Assembly (NCBI RefSeq): GCF_001039355.2
Contig: NW_019775314.1
Span: forward strand, 254,313-318,312
DNA from: Lingula anatina
Taxonomy: Eukaryota; Brachiopoda; Lingulata; Lingulida; Lingulidae
Direction of reading: 5' to 3'
DNA: 64,000 bases
The translations under genes and the position numbers were made by a program. The notes under the pieces are model-generated. The model had not been told where the DNA came from, did no database searches, and was given only the letters and a program-made list of their open reading frames with translations. Positions 13,901 to 27,292 of the stretch are shown here, one piece after another (position 1 is the stretch's first letter; the number at the start of each line of letters is the position of its first letter).

Positions 13901-15416
13901 TTCCATTATTTTATTATTTAATTATTGTGTTGGCACAAAGGCGCTCACAGTCGAGACGTGGGTTGTCTTTTATCTTAAAAATGCATTTGCAGTCAATCTT
14001 TTGCCACAAAACCCCACCAAACACCACCTTACAGTTTCAAATATTTTAGCTTAGCTTAATACTTAAGTATATCGTTTCATATTTCCCAAAATTGATTTTT
14101 GAACGGCGACAGGTACATTATGCTTTCTCTCTGTGATATAAATATCCCTCAACAGCATCATGAACATTTGAATAAGAACATGGGTATTATATGCTATTGC
14201 GCTCCTAGCGGGTTTTTGTATGGTGGGCCAGATAGATACGTTTGACACGTTTAAAGAAAGTGCTGTTTTAAAGTTCTTTTGGGCTGAGGGAGATATTAAT
14301 TTGGTTTACATTGTGACTTGGCATGTCGGTTTCTTACTTTTAGCCGTATAACAAATTTGTAGAAGTGGTTTATATGCGTTACTGGAAATCCACGCTCGCT
14401 TTAAATGTATCATAAACCGGATTACAGAGCTTTCCTTGTCAACATGTTTGTGTTTCTGTGGTACATTTTCATTGGTATTCAATAGAAAACAGGAAAACAT
14501 AATCGCCTTACTTGCAGATCGGAATAAGACGCTTGGTTAATTAATGACACTTACTTACATGTATATAGCTGCTGTCTGACAATACTGGAGTGAAACAATG
14601 ATGACGTTTTTACTGCATGTAGCAGTCTTAACTTTCGGGAAAAGGCGCTTGAATGCACTGCATCCATTTGCTCTAACTCTGCTAGACTGAAGGGGTGTTA
14701 AAGAATTGTGCAGGGGGCGTATTCAAGAGTCGGCATCCCGAAATATTCACTTTCACAAACTCATATATCTTTATATATTATGACATAGAATCATTCAATT
14801 ATGTTCAACTTCAATGTTCTATTTGTGAAAGCGTATTGAATAATATTTCATTGATTTAAACTTAAATGTTATTTTAAAGCTGGTCTGAAAGCCGCACATG
14901 CAATAATATTTTTGTGACTTTTCGCAAATGTAGAAAAAATGCCGGGGGTTTATGCTTCTTAATATAGACGAAATGTAATCACATGCACATGTATTGTTGC
15001 ATCCAAACACACCAGATTAAAAAAAATGAAGTGCATCAAGGTACAAATGACGATAAAGTTTCTGTATTCTATTATATTTACAAGCGCTGCTTCTTTAATT
15101 TGCCTGGATTATATATGCCTGGATTATTTCCGGCAGGCTATAAATAGGCGTGTATTTCACCAGGTGCCTTTATGTTCAGAATTCATTTTATATACATCTA
15201 ATTGAAATGAGGTTGTTGAATAAGTACGTACTACACTGTGTAGTACATAGCCTCCTCCTGTTCTCCACTTCAATTTACATTGTACTTTTGTTATCTTGAT
15301 ATCTTTTTCTTGCTATTCTTTCTCTCTATTATATCATTATGCTCATCTTCTTCTTTTTCATGCTCGTTTTCGCTCGAACTTTGGCTTCACACTCGCTCAT
15401 TTTTTCTTTCCGTCTC
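10905..15416. other. Intergenic with a 1-N join at 11295 and short GA/A tracts
   Basis: No gene is recognised. It holds a GA run at about 12057-12079, poly-A at about 12790-12806 and a single N at 11295 marking a contig join. The open frames here (for example 12370-12585 and 13280-13501) show no domain. Confidence 0.35.
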
Positions 15417-15423
15417 CCCCCTC

Positions 15424-15477
<54 letters not shown>

Positions 15478-15523
15478 ACTCTCTCCTATTAGTCGATCAA
15501 ATANTCCCTCCCTCCTCTCTCTC

Positions 15524-15567
<44 letters not shown>

Positions 15568-15600
15568 ACTCTCTCCTATTAGTCGATCAAATATACAAGC
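15417..15600. repeat. CT microsatellite with a probable false duplication around an N
   Basis: CT tracts lie on both sides of a single N at 15504. Each side ends with the same non-repetitive segment (CTATTAGTCGATCAAATA), which suggests two contig ends covering the same locus joined without merging. Confidence 0.85.
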
Positions 15601-17672
15601 CCACAAACATCAGAAAACAATTCGATAAACAAAAATAGACATCAAAGGACTAACTGCACTTTTAGGTTTATGATTAATGCATTTAGCTAATTCATTCATA
15701 TCCCCTTTCTACTTCCTTGACTTAAACCAAAGACATACCAGTGCCCTAACTTAAGCCTGCACGCTCTCCGCTTTGACAATGTCATTTTTTATCTCATGAT
15801 CTTATAAATTGTCGAGCCTTTTCTTCTTCTCCCTCGTTCGATCGCATAACTCCATTTTCCTCATTTTCCTCTTATTCATCCCTCTTCTTCTTCTCTCCCG
15901 CTTTCTTACTTTTCTCTCTCGTTCTTTAGACTGAAGACTCATCATCAGACATATTTTGAACTTAAACATGCTTACTGCTTTGACCATGATAATTTTCTGT
16001 CTCATATGTACTAGTATTGTAATCGTTGTGTTCTCTAGCTCTTACGTACTTTACTTTGCTGATGTTCAGACATGCCAATTTTCCAAATCGCCTCAGTAGT
16101 TTCCCCATTTGCAAGTACATGTGTCTCCAAACATCCCCATTAAAAACAAAACTTCTGTCAGAAAATACTGACCGATTACAGTGCACATTTTTACGCATCT
16201 ATTTCACATCTTATTGTATCATTTTCATTTATTTATGCCCAGCCTACCTGGGTCATATCTAGTTTCGGTGTTTCAAACTCAACCAAAGGCACTGAGACCT
16301 TTATTACAGTTTTAAAGGAACAGTTTTGCCATCGAGACATCATTTCTTTTCTTATCCCTGTCACGTTGCCTTATTATTGCCATGTTTAATCTAAGTACGT
16401 GTACGACATGATCATAAGTACTACACAGGACCCAAAATATCTTTATCTTCTATCCTAGGTACAATTACGGACAAATATGCCTTAGTATCATAAGTAAGAG
16501 AATCACTCACATAAATGACTAAATAAGAATTTTTGTCTTTATCTATGTATACATTTAAATCGTGTATCTTTCCCTATACCAAAGAGTAATAATTTTTGCT
16601 TATACTCACTATAGATTTACTCTTTGTGTATAATCGCTATTCTATGGCGTATTTGTGCAGTGGGTGTTGTAAGAACAATTCATATAAATTGAATGGCGTT
16701 GTTTTATTATTTTTTTTTTACTGTGGTAAGTGACTAACGAAACTGACTTAACAACAAATTTGCGTTTAGATTAAGTGCATAGATCAAGTACGTAACAGAT
16801 AACACACTCCATTAGTTGACAACGTTTCTATTTCCTTTTGCTGGCAATAACAACAGAGAGCGCTATCTCCCGGAAGAGCGGCGGGACTGACATAGCTACT
16901 TTTAACCCATTAAAGAGGCCAGCTTGAAAGAGACGCTTTTAACATGGAATTTGCGCTTAACCGTTGATCTAACTTTGTTAGCCCAAGTGTGAAATAAGTA
17001 CTGGCTTTATTACCACTTGTTATCACTGGAGTTTGTTTCAGAGGTATTCCAAAGTTGTTGAGATTAGCGTTGAACCGCTTAAGCCAGAAAACTGCATATA
17101 CCCAAAGTCGGCTCTTTGATATTGGTCTACTAAGAGCTTTATACATGATGCGGTAAACGGTAGATGTCCTCTGTTAGCTTGCTAAATTATTATAGTGGCG
17201 AAGAGAACTTGTTGAAAAAACGACACTGAGGCTGCCAAAATTTTAATGGCTGTCGATCAATAGTACCATTTTTGTTTTGATGGGTTGACATCGACCATAA
17301 CCATAAGTGACATTTTTTTAAATAATATTATTATCATTTTTTTTTTTCATAATTTTGTATATTGATACATGTATCTATCGATTTATATTCTTCCTGCGAA
17401 GCAACGAGCTTCGAAGCAACGAATGGCATTCTCCCCGGTGGTCAATATGTTAGTACACATTAACAAAGCTGAAACGGATTTTCCGGTAAAATAAAGTATG
17501 AAGACCCTTGTTCAATCGACCCCAATGATGTTTAGCCAAGAACTCACTTCTTTGGATAGGACTATCCAGAAAATGAAATAATTATAAAAGAAAGCACAAG
17601 CTGCAGCGGTTCACCGTCGCTTGAATAATTCTAGGAGCCAGTAAACAAATTGATGAGTCCTAGAATCATATC
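15601..17672. other. Intergenic, AT-rich
   Basis: No exon, RNA gene or strong repeat is recognised. Confidence 0.35.
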
Positions 17673-17842
17673 CCAGTCCCGTAGCCAGGGGGGGTTCGGG
17701 GGGTTCGAAAGAACCGCCCTTTTTGCCGGCAAGAGGTCCCTTCCGGGTAAAATTTTATCTACATACGCCGAGGTTTCATGGTAAAAGGTCCACTTTTTTT
17801 AGAAAAAGAACCCCCCTTTTGAAATTGCTGGCTATGGGCCTG
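17673..17842. mobile_element. Short DNA transposon (MITE) B1, CCCGTAGCC type
   Basis: The ends are inverted: CCCGTAGCCAGG at the left and CTGGCTATGGGCCTG at the right. The body is homologous to 30550-30727, including GGTTTCATGGTAAAAGGTCC. It is about 170 bp and non-coding. Confidence 0.75.
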
Positions 17843-18059
17843 TATCCACTGACAACATAAGGTGATTTACAGTGACCAAGAAGGGCTATACCGAAAGGTC
17901 TAAGTGGACACACACATCAAAACGACAGGGGTGGTTTAAACAGTCCCTAGCTTATGGCTACTTTGCATTTGAAGTTGGCAAAGGCAGTGGCAGGGTCGGA
18001 GGGGTACAAATAAATCTCCCCGTTAGAGCCTGTGTAACGAAACTTAGGGTCCGTGTAAC

Positions 18060-18345
18060 TGAGAGTCCGCCCTCCTTTTAGTTATAATAGTTGGGGTCAG
18101 CCTGACCTAAGTAGGTCAAAATCTAGGGCAAGTTTCACCTGCACAAATGAATGGAAAGAGGACTCTCTATCATGGGGGACTCTCTGTCACGAGACACCGG
18201 TATGACAGGAATAGTAGTTCACTAAGAAACGTAATCGGTTCCCCATTACTTTGTACAGGTGACATTCGTCCCATTTATTTACCCCAAATGATATGTGATT
18301 CCGGACTTCCATTCCGAGAACAACTATTGCTGTCACACCTGGATA
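18060..18345. repeat. Dispersed repeat D, copy 1
   Basis: It is homologous in reverse orientation to 25470-25940 (shared blocks around GGTCAAAATCTAGG and the complement of GGGACGAATGTCACCTGTAC). A shorter fragment sits at 47184-47340. Its ends carry GACAGGAATAGTAGTT-like inverted sequence. It has no plausible protein. Confidence 0.65.
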
Positions 18346-20430
18346 ATGGCATCCCTTGATGACGACACTCGAGATAACATCCATATATATTGGAAGTAAA
18401 CAACAATTACAATTTAACTGTCGATTGCTGGAAATTACCGTTTTTTTTCTAAAATACATGTACCACATGAAGCAAATATATTACTCCGTTTTTTTTTTTC
18501 ATCATTTTTAATATTCGCACATTTTGTTCTTCGTCAGAACGTGCAGTCTAAAAAAGGGACACCATACAAGGAAAAAAAGGAATGTACACATATCACGTCC
18601 TGCTTCGTATAATAATAATAATAATAACAATAATAATGATGATAACCTATCAAGTGCTCTTTTTATATCACGACCAGATTTTATTTCCATTCTTTCGCAA
18701 GACGGCTGTAGAAACCAAGGGCTTTCCAAGACAATGGCCAAGTCGGAGTAACAGTAGGAAAAATAACCCCAACAAATCCGAAGCTGTGATTTAACTTAAT
18801 TGGCAACGCCGATTCCTCTCGTTGTATAATTAACGCCTTCCTGAACCTTGCATGAACCTATCGGTGATACAAATAAGAATATTTTCTCAGTAATCCCCGA
18901 CTGGGGTTTAGAAAATACTTTGAAGCAAACAAATGTTATGGAGGTGTTGAAGAACGCACAGAGCAGAGCTGGCTGTTTTCTCTGCCTGCATACTTGAAAT
19001 TCGATTAGCTGTTTTTCGAGGACGCGCCTATTCAGTCCTATCCAATTGTTTTCAAATTGTCAGAGAGAGAGAGAGAGACTACGGGTGCCCAACTGACATT
19101 TCCGTTTATTCGTTTTCTGAATACGAGTTTGTCCAATACTAGTTTTGAGCTCTTAATTTCAGATATTCTTAACCAACAAGTGTAATCAGCAGGACGCTGG
19201 GAGTGCCCTAGTATCTCTAGATCTACTGTAGGACTTCGATCGCCTGTACACAAACCCATTAAAGATTGACATGGCCTTCAAGAATATTCAGTAATTTGGC
19301 ATTTGTAGTGTTTGTCTGTAGTATTACCAAAAAAATAAGCACTCCTTTTTCACTTTATTAGTTGAAGAACGTCTCTTTTAATTTTCTTCCAATAAACTTG
19401 CATTTTTCGCCTGGAAAAAAATCCGAATATGCATGACAAAAGCGTCCGCTTCTTCAGCCTGTCTGGAGCTCCTTGTTCCAGAGAAACTAGACACTAAAAC
19501 AGATCGAAAACAAGACCCAAAATACGACTCTAGCGGTTTCCTTAATTATCTTTCGATTGTCTTTCCTAAACCAACATCCCTCGCGGTTTCGTAGCCTAGC
19601 ATATATTTCCCTTCCTAGCGGATTTAGAAGCTACGAAAAGACATAAAATACGAGAAAAACAACGCCTATCACGTTTAAATACTCAACCGTACAATTTCCA
19701 GAGATCAGGGAAAGATTGATGTTGATATCATTTCCTTTTTGCCATTGATAAATCGCTGTCAAATACGCTTAAGATATGACCGTTAATAAATATTTTATCT
19801 ATTACAGCTTAATGAGGGTAAAGCTAATGACTCGTACATGAAAATATTTTCTCAATGGAATGGGCGGTTGCGGTTTGTCGTTGAGAGTGCACAGGATCGA
19901 CTTTTTATCATTTTTTTTTCGGCCACGTGTACTCACGCGTGAGAAGTTCTGTAGGCATATTTTTGACAAACCCGTTTTAAAAATTAAATATTAATCCAGT
20001 TTCCAATAATTAACGTGTTTGTGCCCTCGCACGTTTTAAGAAACGCACAACAATGGCCACGCACACGTTCAGTTCCGTGTTTCAGATCCCAGTGGTTCGG
20101 TTATTGGTGGAAAGTTTGAAAGAAAAAGGTAAATGAACTTTTTATGCCCCCCCCCCCCCCCATCTCGTTAACCTGGACCATGATGAAGGAAGTATGAGGT
20201 GTAATTTTTACCCCTAAGCTCTTCTAATTGACATAAATCGACACTGTATGCGTCCGCCGCTTTGTAAATCATCTTGTAACAAGACTGTTATCTAATATAT
20301 CTTACGTAACTCTTCTTTGTCTTCGGTTTGTTTTTTCTTTTTCTCTGTTATACCATTACTTTCTCTCTCTCTCCCTCTCTCTATGTATCTTTCTATCCAT
20401 ATATCTATCCAGCTATTGCACAAACAGTCA
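18346..20430. other. Intergenic
   Basis: ATA/ATG microsatellite DNA at about 18610-18643 and a short GA run near 19062. No gene is recognised. Confidence 0.35.
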
Positions 20431-20470
20431 AACACAATCACAAACACACACACACACACACACACACAAT
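20431..20470. repeat. CA microsatellite
   Basis: ACAAACACACAC followed by a pure CA run. Confidence 0.85.
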
Positions 20471-20847
20471 CAAACACACAAACAACGCCAAAGCACGGAC
20501 ACACAAACGTGCTGACTAATGTTCTCAATTACAAAAAATAAAAATAAAATAAAAAAATAAAACAATAACACAAGAGAAAACATCGCAAACCTTACCTTAT
20601 AATAAAAAGCCACGCACCACCTTTCCTATTTGCTACCGTTCTTGCTGAAGCGGTGGACACTTTCTAAAACCACATCGTTTCATCTTCGGACTCCATTCAT
20701 TAATCACGTCATCATATGTCTATTAATATTAGGCTGTAATCAGACACTGTAAATTACCGAGTAAAAGAGGTTTAAGTTAATCTCTTTGACGTCTTCTGTA
20801 TGTTAATGTCTGTATGTTGCACTCATTACCAGTTGCCTTTTTTTCGC

Positions 20848-20849
<2 letters not shown>

Positions 20850-20885
<36 letters not shown>
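20850..20885. repeat. ATT microsatellite
   Basis: About eleven ATT units. Confidence 0.9.
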
Positions 20886-20886
<1 letters not shown>

Positions 20887-21502
20887 AAGGGGGAATTACT
20901 GTTGGTTAAGATTATCTATTGTGAGATTTAACACAAACGGCACTTATATGACTATACTTCTTGAAGTTTTGCCATAGACAAACTTGCGCATTGCGCTCCT
21001 GTTCATTTCTACGGGCAGCAAAACAAAGTGAATCGCTGATTGTTTGTGATAAACCAAAATCGACTTGGAAAAATCGACTTCACACTTCAGAAACTTTGAC
21101 ATACGCCGCAAGTCGCATGTGTGCGTGTTTTACCTGGAATTTTAATAACCCATTTAAGTTTACATTTGGCTTAAGGTGGTAGACAGGGTGTCCTCCCTTA
21201 GGCCTTTGTTAAATACCCGCATGCTTCTGACTTCTAACCGTCGAATACCTAGGCAGGCACTACCCTCTTCCAGGGTGACAAATTATATAGGGAAAAATAG
21301 AAAAAAAACACCCTGCGACTTTTGGCCAGATGGAAGCAATTAAATCTGCACGGGCACAGATGGCAGAGAGAGAAATGACTGTCTATTTATCTAGAGAAAT
21401 ATCTGTGAATATCTGTGAAAAATCAATCTGTCGCCCTGGTAGAGGGTAGGCAGGCACAGCGTTTGGCAATAAACGTGCTACCCCCCCTCAATCCTAGTAG
21501 TA

Positions 21503-21986
21503 AATGACACAATGCCCAGTGTCAATGTGTAAAAGCCCAGTCATCATAGATGATGCAGTAGGAATTGCTCGTTTGTAAATAACAGATAAAAATACAAATA
21601 ATAAAATAATAATAAAACCCACGAGTTAAAGAACGACTTGTCTTCGCCTCAGGTAAATGTAATTATGATTTCAAAATGTAAACAGAACAAAGTAGGCCTA
21701 ATTTTTCTTCAATTTACAGCTAAGATTGACAGTTGATAATACCTCCAATATTTCGTTGTCCCTCACTGCATCTTTATCAGGAAATGAGGCTAACTAGGTG
21801 AATAGCCTCCCCTCATGGTAATAGAATACATCTGAGTTTCAGACAAAAATCTTTTAATGTGTTTTCCGGCGATTTCCCCATTATGTAACCATATACTTTA
21901 TTGTTATGGTATTTCTTTTTAAGCATGTGAATGCAAAGGACGTGGGGATATTAGGAATTATACGGTTTCCAATTCCAAAGCGTCAC
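21503..21986. repeat. Inverted-repeat element E, single-arm copy
   Basis: It begins AATGACACAATGCCCAGTGT and continues through GTTAAAGAACGACTTGTCTT and CTCCAATATTTCGTTGTCCC. The same sequence appears reversed as the right arm of the element ending at 24752, and more diverged in direct orientation as that element's left arm. Confidence 0.75.
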
Positions 21987-22459
21987 ACATCAGCCGCGGT
22001 TGAGGAAAGGGGGGGTATCATAGCCAACTCTCTTTCCTCCGCTTTTATGCCTATGCAGTAAACCTCAGCTGAGAGCCTGGTTCTTTGAAAGTCCGACTTT
22101 TCCAAGAAAACATACATTTGTACATGTTTTATGTGTGTACTCACCATTAAAGCTGCAATATTAATATGAAACACGGATATTGCTATTTGCTCTGCACTGG
22201 TCACCTGTGGTCATTGCTTACATTAGATTGAAGGTCACTTGGTCAATGTTTACTATCTTCTTACTAGTTGCCTTATGCAATGCTCTGTTCATAGAAACTG
22301 AGTGCCACTTGTTTCTTAGGTACTTTAATTACTTATGGACAGCCCACTTTAGACAATGACCGGGTATACCGACTTGCTTTAGCCTACCAGTACAAGGTGT
22401 CACTAGTAACCCTATTTTTAATAAACTAAGAACCCCATACCTCCATTAACATGTCTTTT

Positions 22460-22462
<3 letters not shown>

Positions 22463-22493
<31 letters not shown>
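22463..22493. repeat. CA microsatellite
   Basis: A pure AC/CA run. Confidence 0.9.
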
Positions 22494-23789
22494 TCGGAAC
22501 GGAAGCCAATTGAAAATAATCTTGGCCGGAAAAAAGTTATGACTGCAACGGTTTAATTCATGACGCCACAAACACGGAATCGGAATCGGTCTGTCTCGGT
22601 GGAGTAAATTAAGGTATCTTTTCAGACTGACTCGTTTCAGGTTTAAGCCGACAGACAATCAAATATCTGGTCGATCGATTTTGTCGTCTGCTAATGAGAC
22701 TTCTCTCAACAATTGCCAAGCGGATTGGGCCTAGTTTAACACATAAAATTATGTGAAGTGGGTCACTGGTTTTAAAGTCAGTTCGGGTCGAAATTATTGG
22801 TCTTTTCTGATCCAGAACGAAGTCGTGATTGTCTTATTATACGGGAAATACAAAAATCGGAATTGTGGGGAAGAACCCATTTCTATCCTCTGCACTGTAC
22901 ATGGAAGCGCAGGATGGTCATTTCAGTTTTTTTTTAATCTAACGTTCAAGGACAGTTGATGTAAAATGTTTAGGATAAATCTAAGACCGCTTTTTGACTG
23001 ACGCTTCGACGAATAAAACGTAAAGCGCTTAAGTAACCGTCCCCAGTGGGGCAAACTGCCTCCGATGCGCGTCTATAGTTGCGCGGGAAGTGCCAGATGC
23101 GACTCCGGCTAAATCGCTTCCGTTCCTTCATCTAACACGAAATCACGCAATCAAAACTATATTTGCGATGGGGTAAACATTTTCCAATGACATCATTTGG
23201 CACTATGCGTTTGTTTTTCCATCTGCTTCTACATCGTTAGGTCACAGATCTTTGGTTATCAAATGGTAAAATCGTTGGAAGGCTTTTTTTCCTAATTGGA
23301 ACTGGTTTTATAAAAGTCACATTAAAGATAAACCCGAGAAAAGCTTTTGGGTATGTACATTTAGTACTGTCATTTACCTTAGCACTGATAAGCAGTACTG
23401 GCAAATCAAGCATTTCTCAAAATATTACGCCAAGCTAAAAAGGCAGCTCAATCCTACAGGGCAAGAAACGAAAATGTACATGCAGTGCCTAAACCACGTC
23501 ATCGTTTGCTCTGGCTACAAAGCGTGCAAGCGCGCACGCACGCGCGTGTGTGTATTGTTTGCATGATCCGCAAACCCACTATAATTTCAAATCAGCGAAA
23601 GAAGAATCTTGAATACTGAAAACAACTCTACTTCCTGTGTGTGTCTGAAAATCGTCCACTTGTGAAGATAATACCAGAGTATGTACAAGTGTATTTTTTA
23701 TTTAAATATATTTAAATATTTAAAAATAGCGCTATCCACAACTATTCGATGGCTGCCCATACTGTCATTCAGAGGGCCGTTCAGAATGT
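22494..23789. other. Intergenic
   Basis: No exon or RNA gene is recognised. Confidence 0.35.
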
Positions 23790-24752
23790 GTTAGGTTGCA
23801 GTAACTAATGTGCAATAAAAATAAATGATAAAATAAAAATAAAATGTATACTTTAAAGAACTGCTTGGCTGCGCCTCAGTGGAGAGCTTTTTCTGTTTTC
23901 AAAATGTAAACAGGACAGAATAATGTAATTTTTCTTCAATCAACAGCTAGTTTTAACAGGTAATATTACCTCCGATACTTCGATGTCTCTCAGAGCATCG
24001 CCATCAGAGAATGAGGCTATCAAGTTGAATAACCCTAATGAAGACGCTCTGAGAGACATCGAAATATTGGAAGTTATATTAGCTGCCAATATTAGCCGTT
24101 GGTTTAAGTAGAATTGTCTCATTCCTCTAACATAATACAGCTGATGAAATCCCTTTCTAACGTAAAAAGAGCATATAGTGCAGTTGGCGCCGAAGAAAAA
24201 CCCTACCTCAAATGTCCTTGTATTACATACTGGATAAAAAACAACAGACTTGATTCGTGACGCTTTGGAATTGGAAACCAAATGATACCTAATATCCCCA
24301 CTTACTTTTGCATTTACATGCTTAAAAACACATACCATAACAATAAACCTTATGGTTACATAATGGGAAAAATCACAACTGGGTTGAGAACACATCAAAA
24401 GATTCGTGTCTGAGAGTCAGATGTGTTCTATTACCATGCAGAGAGGCTATTCACCTGGATAGCCTCATTCCCTGATGAAGATGCTGTGAGGGACAACGAA
24501 ATATTGGAGGTAATATCAACTGTCAATCTTAGCTGTAAATTGAAGAAAAATTACTCTGTTTTACCCTGTTTACATTTTGAAATCAAAATAACTTTCATCT
24601 GAGGCGAAGAAAAGTCGTTCTTTAACATGCGGGTTTTATTATTATTTTATTATTTGTTTTATTTTTATCTATATTTACATATGAGTGATTTCTACTGCAT
24701 GTTCTTTGATGCCCTGTATTTTACGTGTTGACACTGGGCATTGTGTCATTCA
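23790..24752. mobile_element. Foldback element E, full two-arm copy
   Basis: The left arm (TTTAAAGAACTGCTTGGCTG onward, about 23853) is the complement of the right arm (CTGAGGCGAAGAAAAGTCGT then TCTTTAAC, ending 24626). The right arm continues to CACTGGGCATTGTGTCATT at about 24750, mirroring the start of 21503. A nested pair, ATTTCGATGTCTCTCAGAGC-like sequence and its complement, repeats inside. The 152-codon minus-strand open frame at 23940-24398 lies wholly inside this structure and is best read as repeat sequence. Confidence 0.75.
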
Positions 24753-25469
24753 GTTTTGGAATATCTAAGATTCGGGGGTGGGATCCCCTTAATTTCGGCC
24801 ACCCCCCTTCCCCCGTACCCTTAAAAAAATGAAATAAATAAGCAGATAAATAGATAAATGAATAAAACCTAAAACAATAAACGAGAGAAATGAGATAAAA
24901 ACATCATTATACACTGCAACTTATAGTAAACCGTACTCTTCTGTGGTTTTATCTTTGCCGTTATTGAATTATACTGAATAAATTGTCTGTTAATAAACAA
25001 AATTTTACTGCAAATCGCATCAGTCTACTTCTTAAATCTTCTAATTGCTGACTGACTGTGGATCTGGTATATCGCTCTCATCACTGCCTTGTGGAGATTT
25101 GGTAATTGCATAAAACCCTCGTTATCACTGCTAATTACCTCGGAAACATGATGACTCTGAAACCACAGGGAAAATCACTCTCTCATGAGCGACTTCCTTT
25201 TCACAGCTTAGAAAGATTAGAACACGTTCACACTACTCATATATGGGTCGAGTCTGATTCGATCCGAAAATATCTTGGAGCGGTCGATTTTCAGGATTGT
25301 CAACTTTCTGGAATGTAAGAACAGCGTATAATGACTATCTATTTTGCTGTTTTCAATATATTAATACTTAAAGGAGTGTGACACCTATGGGCCACCATAG
25401 GGACAACAGTTACAACCACGGTTTATTTTAGAAAGCATACTTTGTTTGCAGTTTTGTTTTATATAGCGA
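24753..25469. other. Intergenic
   Basis: No gene or further repeat is recognised. Confidence 0.35.
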
Positions 25470-25940
25470 CCTGCAATGTCCCACTTCGTGTAACAGGAAC
25501 AGAAGTCCTAGGAATGGAAGTCCAGGGTCCCATTTGATTAGTACAAGTTAAGGTTAGTAGGGGTATTGGGGTTTTAAAATATGTGGGACGAATGTCACCT
25601 GTACAAAGTAATGGGAAACGGACCACGGTTCCTAGCGGACTTCCGTTACTGTTCAACCGGTGTTTCCTCCAAAATGGCAAAGGCAATGAACTTCACAGAA
25701 CATGTTCAATTTGAACCAATCAAATTAACCTTTTTAAAAATAAATATGTATGAAGCGATATACTTAGCCAGATTGATCCACTCCGAGAAATTCTAACATG
25801 CAATAACGTTACAGAGAACACCCCACGACGGAGAGTTCGCTTCCCATTCAATTGTACAGATAAGCCTCGTCCTAGATTTTGACCCACTTGGCCCAGGCTA
25901 ACCCTAACCATTATAACTAAATGGGGCACGGACTTTCTGT
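25470..25940. repeat. Dispersed repeat D, copy 2 (inverted relative to copy 1)
   Basis: Blocks at 25470-25665 and 25805-25925 match 18187-18345 and 18070-18185 in reverse order and orientation. Roughly 130 bp of unrelated sequence separates them. Confidence 0.65.
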
Positions 25941-26980
25941 TACACGGACAGTCAGCTTCGTTACCTCGGGATTTTAAGTTGTCAATTCCCTTAAATTGGT
26001 CTGATCAGCCTCATTCGTGAACATCACAGTTACCGGGAATTGTATTTACAGCAAAACTGAATATATCAATAAAGAAAAATAAATAAATAAAATAAGAAAA
26101 ATACTCACTGCTATTGCCGTAACATCTGCAAATCTAACACTCAAATAGTAGAAACGACACCGAACTAACATTGTTTTTAACTCATGTCACCAAAATGAGA
26201 TCTCTCACACTCTGTTTACGCAATGCTTTTTCCTCAACCACGCACAGTTGGGAAACAGTCATAGCATAGTAGTGGATCCCTGTGCTTCTCTAATGCAATC
26301 ATACTTGAGCTTTTTACCTGGGTTGATTCCGTACATTTTGCTTGGACGTTTACTCTCTAGGACTATGAGCACAAGTACATGCACTTATGTTAATCAAATT
26401 CAGGATATTCTCCTGGAAAACTGATTTAGGCTTTTATATGAGATTGTGTGAGTTTAATATGAACTTGTGCGCAATGCAATTGACTTTTTGATTTTGTAAA
26501 ATGTTCGACAGCTGTTATTGTTTGGAACTATGCATACAACGGGATTTTCAGATCATTATGTTTACTGCACCATGCAACCTTGTAATTTTAAGTTAAGATA
26601 AACACACGGAATTGTAGAATAACTGTTTCCCTTTATTGCTGAGACGCATTGTGTTGAAAGACCAGCGAAATGCGTTTTCTTGTTAAACCGCGGCTTAATC
26701 TAACCAGCACTAAAATCTAACCCATTTCCGACCGACCATGAACATTTCATCACAAACCCTCCGTCAATTTCAACATAATATTACCAACATATTGAAAGTT
26801 TAATGATTATGTTTTGAAAACACATCGTTAGCTGCGTGACAGGGATTATTTAAATGCGGGTGTCAACTTTTGAATGGGATGAATTGTTATCTCTATGAAT
26901 AAGCAAAAAACAACTTAAAAAAACCCAAACCATATGAAAAAAAGGCAATAATGTTGGCCTTTCCTTTATTCATACATATA
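25941..26980. other. Intergenic
   Basis: No gene or repeat is recognised. Confidence 0.35.
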
Positions 26981-26986
26981 TATGTG

Positions 26987-26997
26987 TGCGCGCGCGC

Positions 26998-27038
<41 letters not shown>
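26987..27038. repeat. CG/GT microsatellite
   Basis: A short GC alternation leads into a long GT run. Confidence 0.9.
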
Positions 27039-27042
<4 letters not shown>

Positions 27043-27292
27043 TCTTCACCTCAAATTTATTTTTCCTATTTCACTGCAGTACGCACACCTAATAAGACTA
27101 CAAATTCAACTCTCTATCAAAATAAAAAAATCTACAAATGCAGGTATAATGTTAACGATTAAACAGACACACTTTCGCAGCATTTAATCTCCTTTTGGTT
27201 CTATATACATGTACATATGCTGCACTGCGTAGGTACTGAACCGCCAAATGCTTGTCTGATAATAAACTCCATAATTATTACACTACCAGCAG

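Noticed and set aside
17690-17725. GGTTCGAA resembling a tRNA T-arm
   Set aside because: It belongs to the MITE at 17673-17842. No acceptor, D-arm or anticodon structure could be placed, and no tRNA was found elsewhere.
23940-24398. 152-codon minus-strand open frame, the longest single-exon frame in the window
   Set aside because: It lies wholly inside a foldback repeat, and its end repeats the mirrored arm sequence. No domain is recognised.
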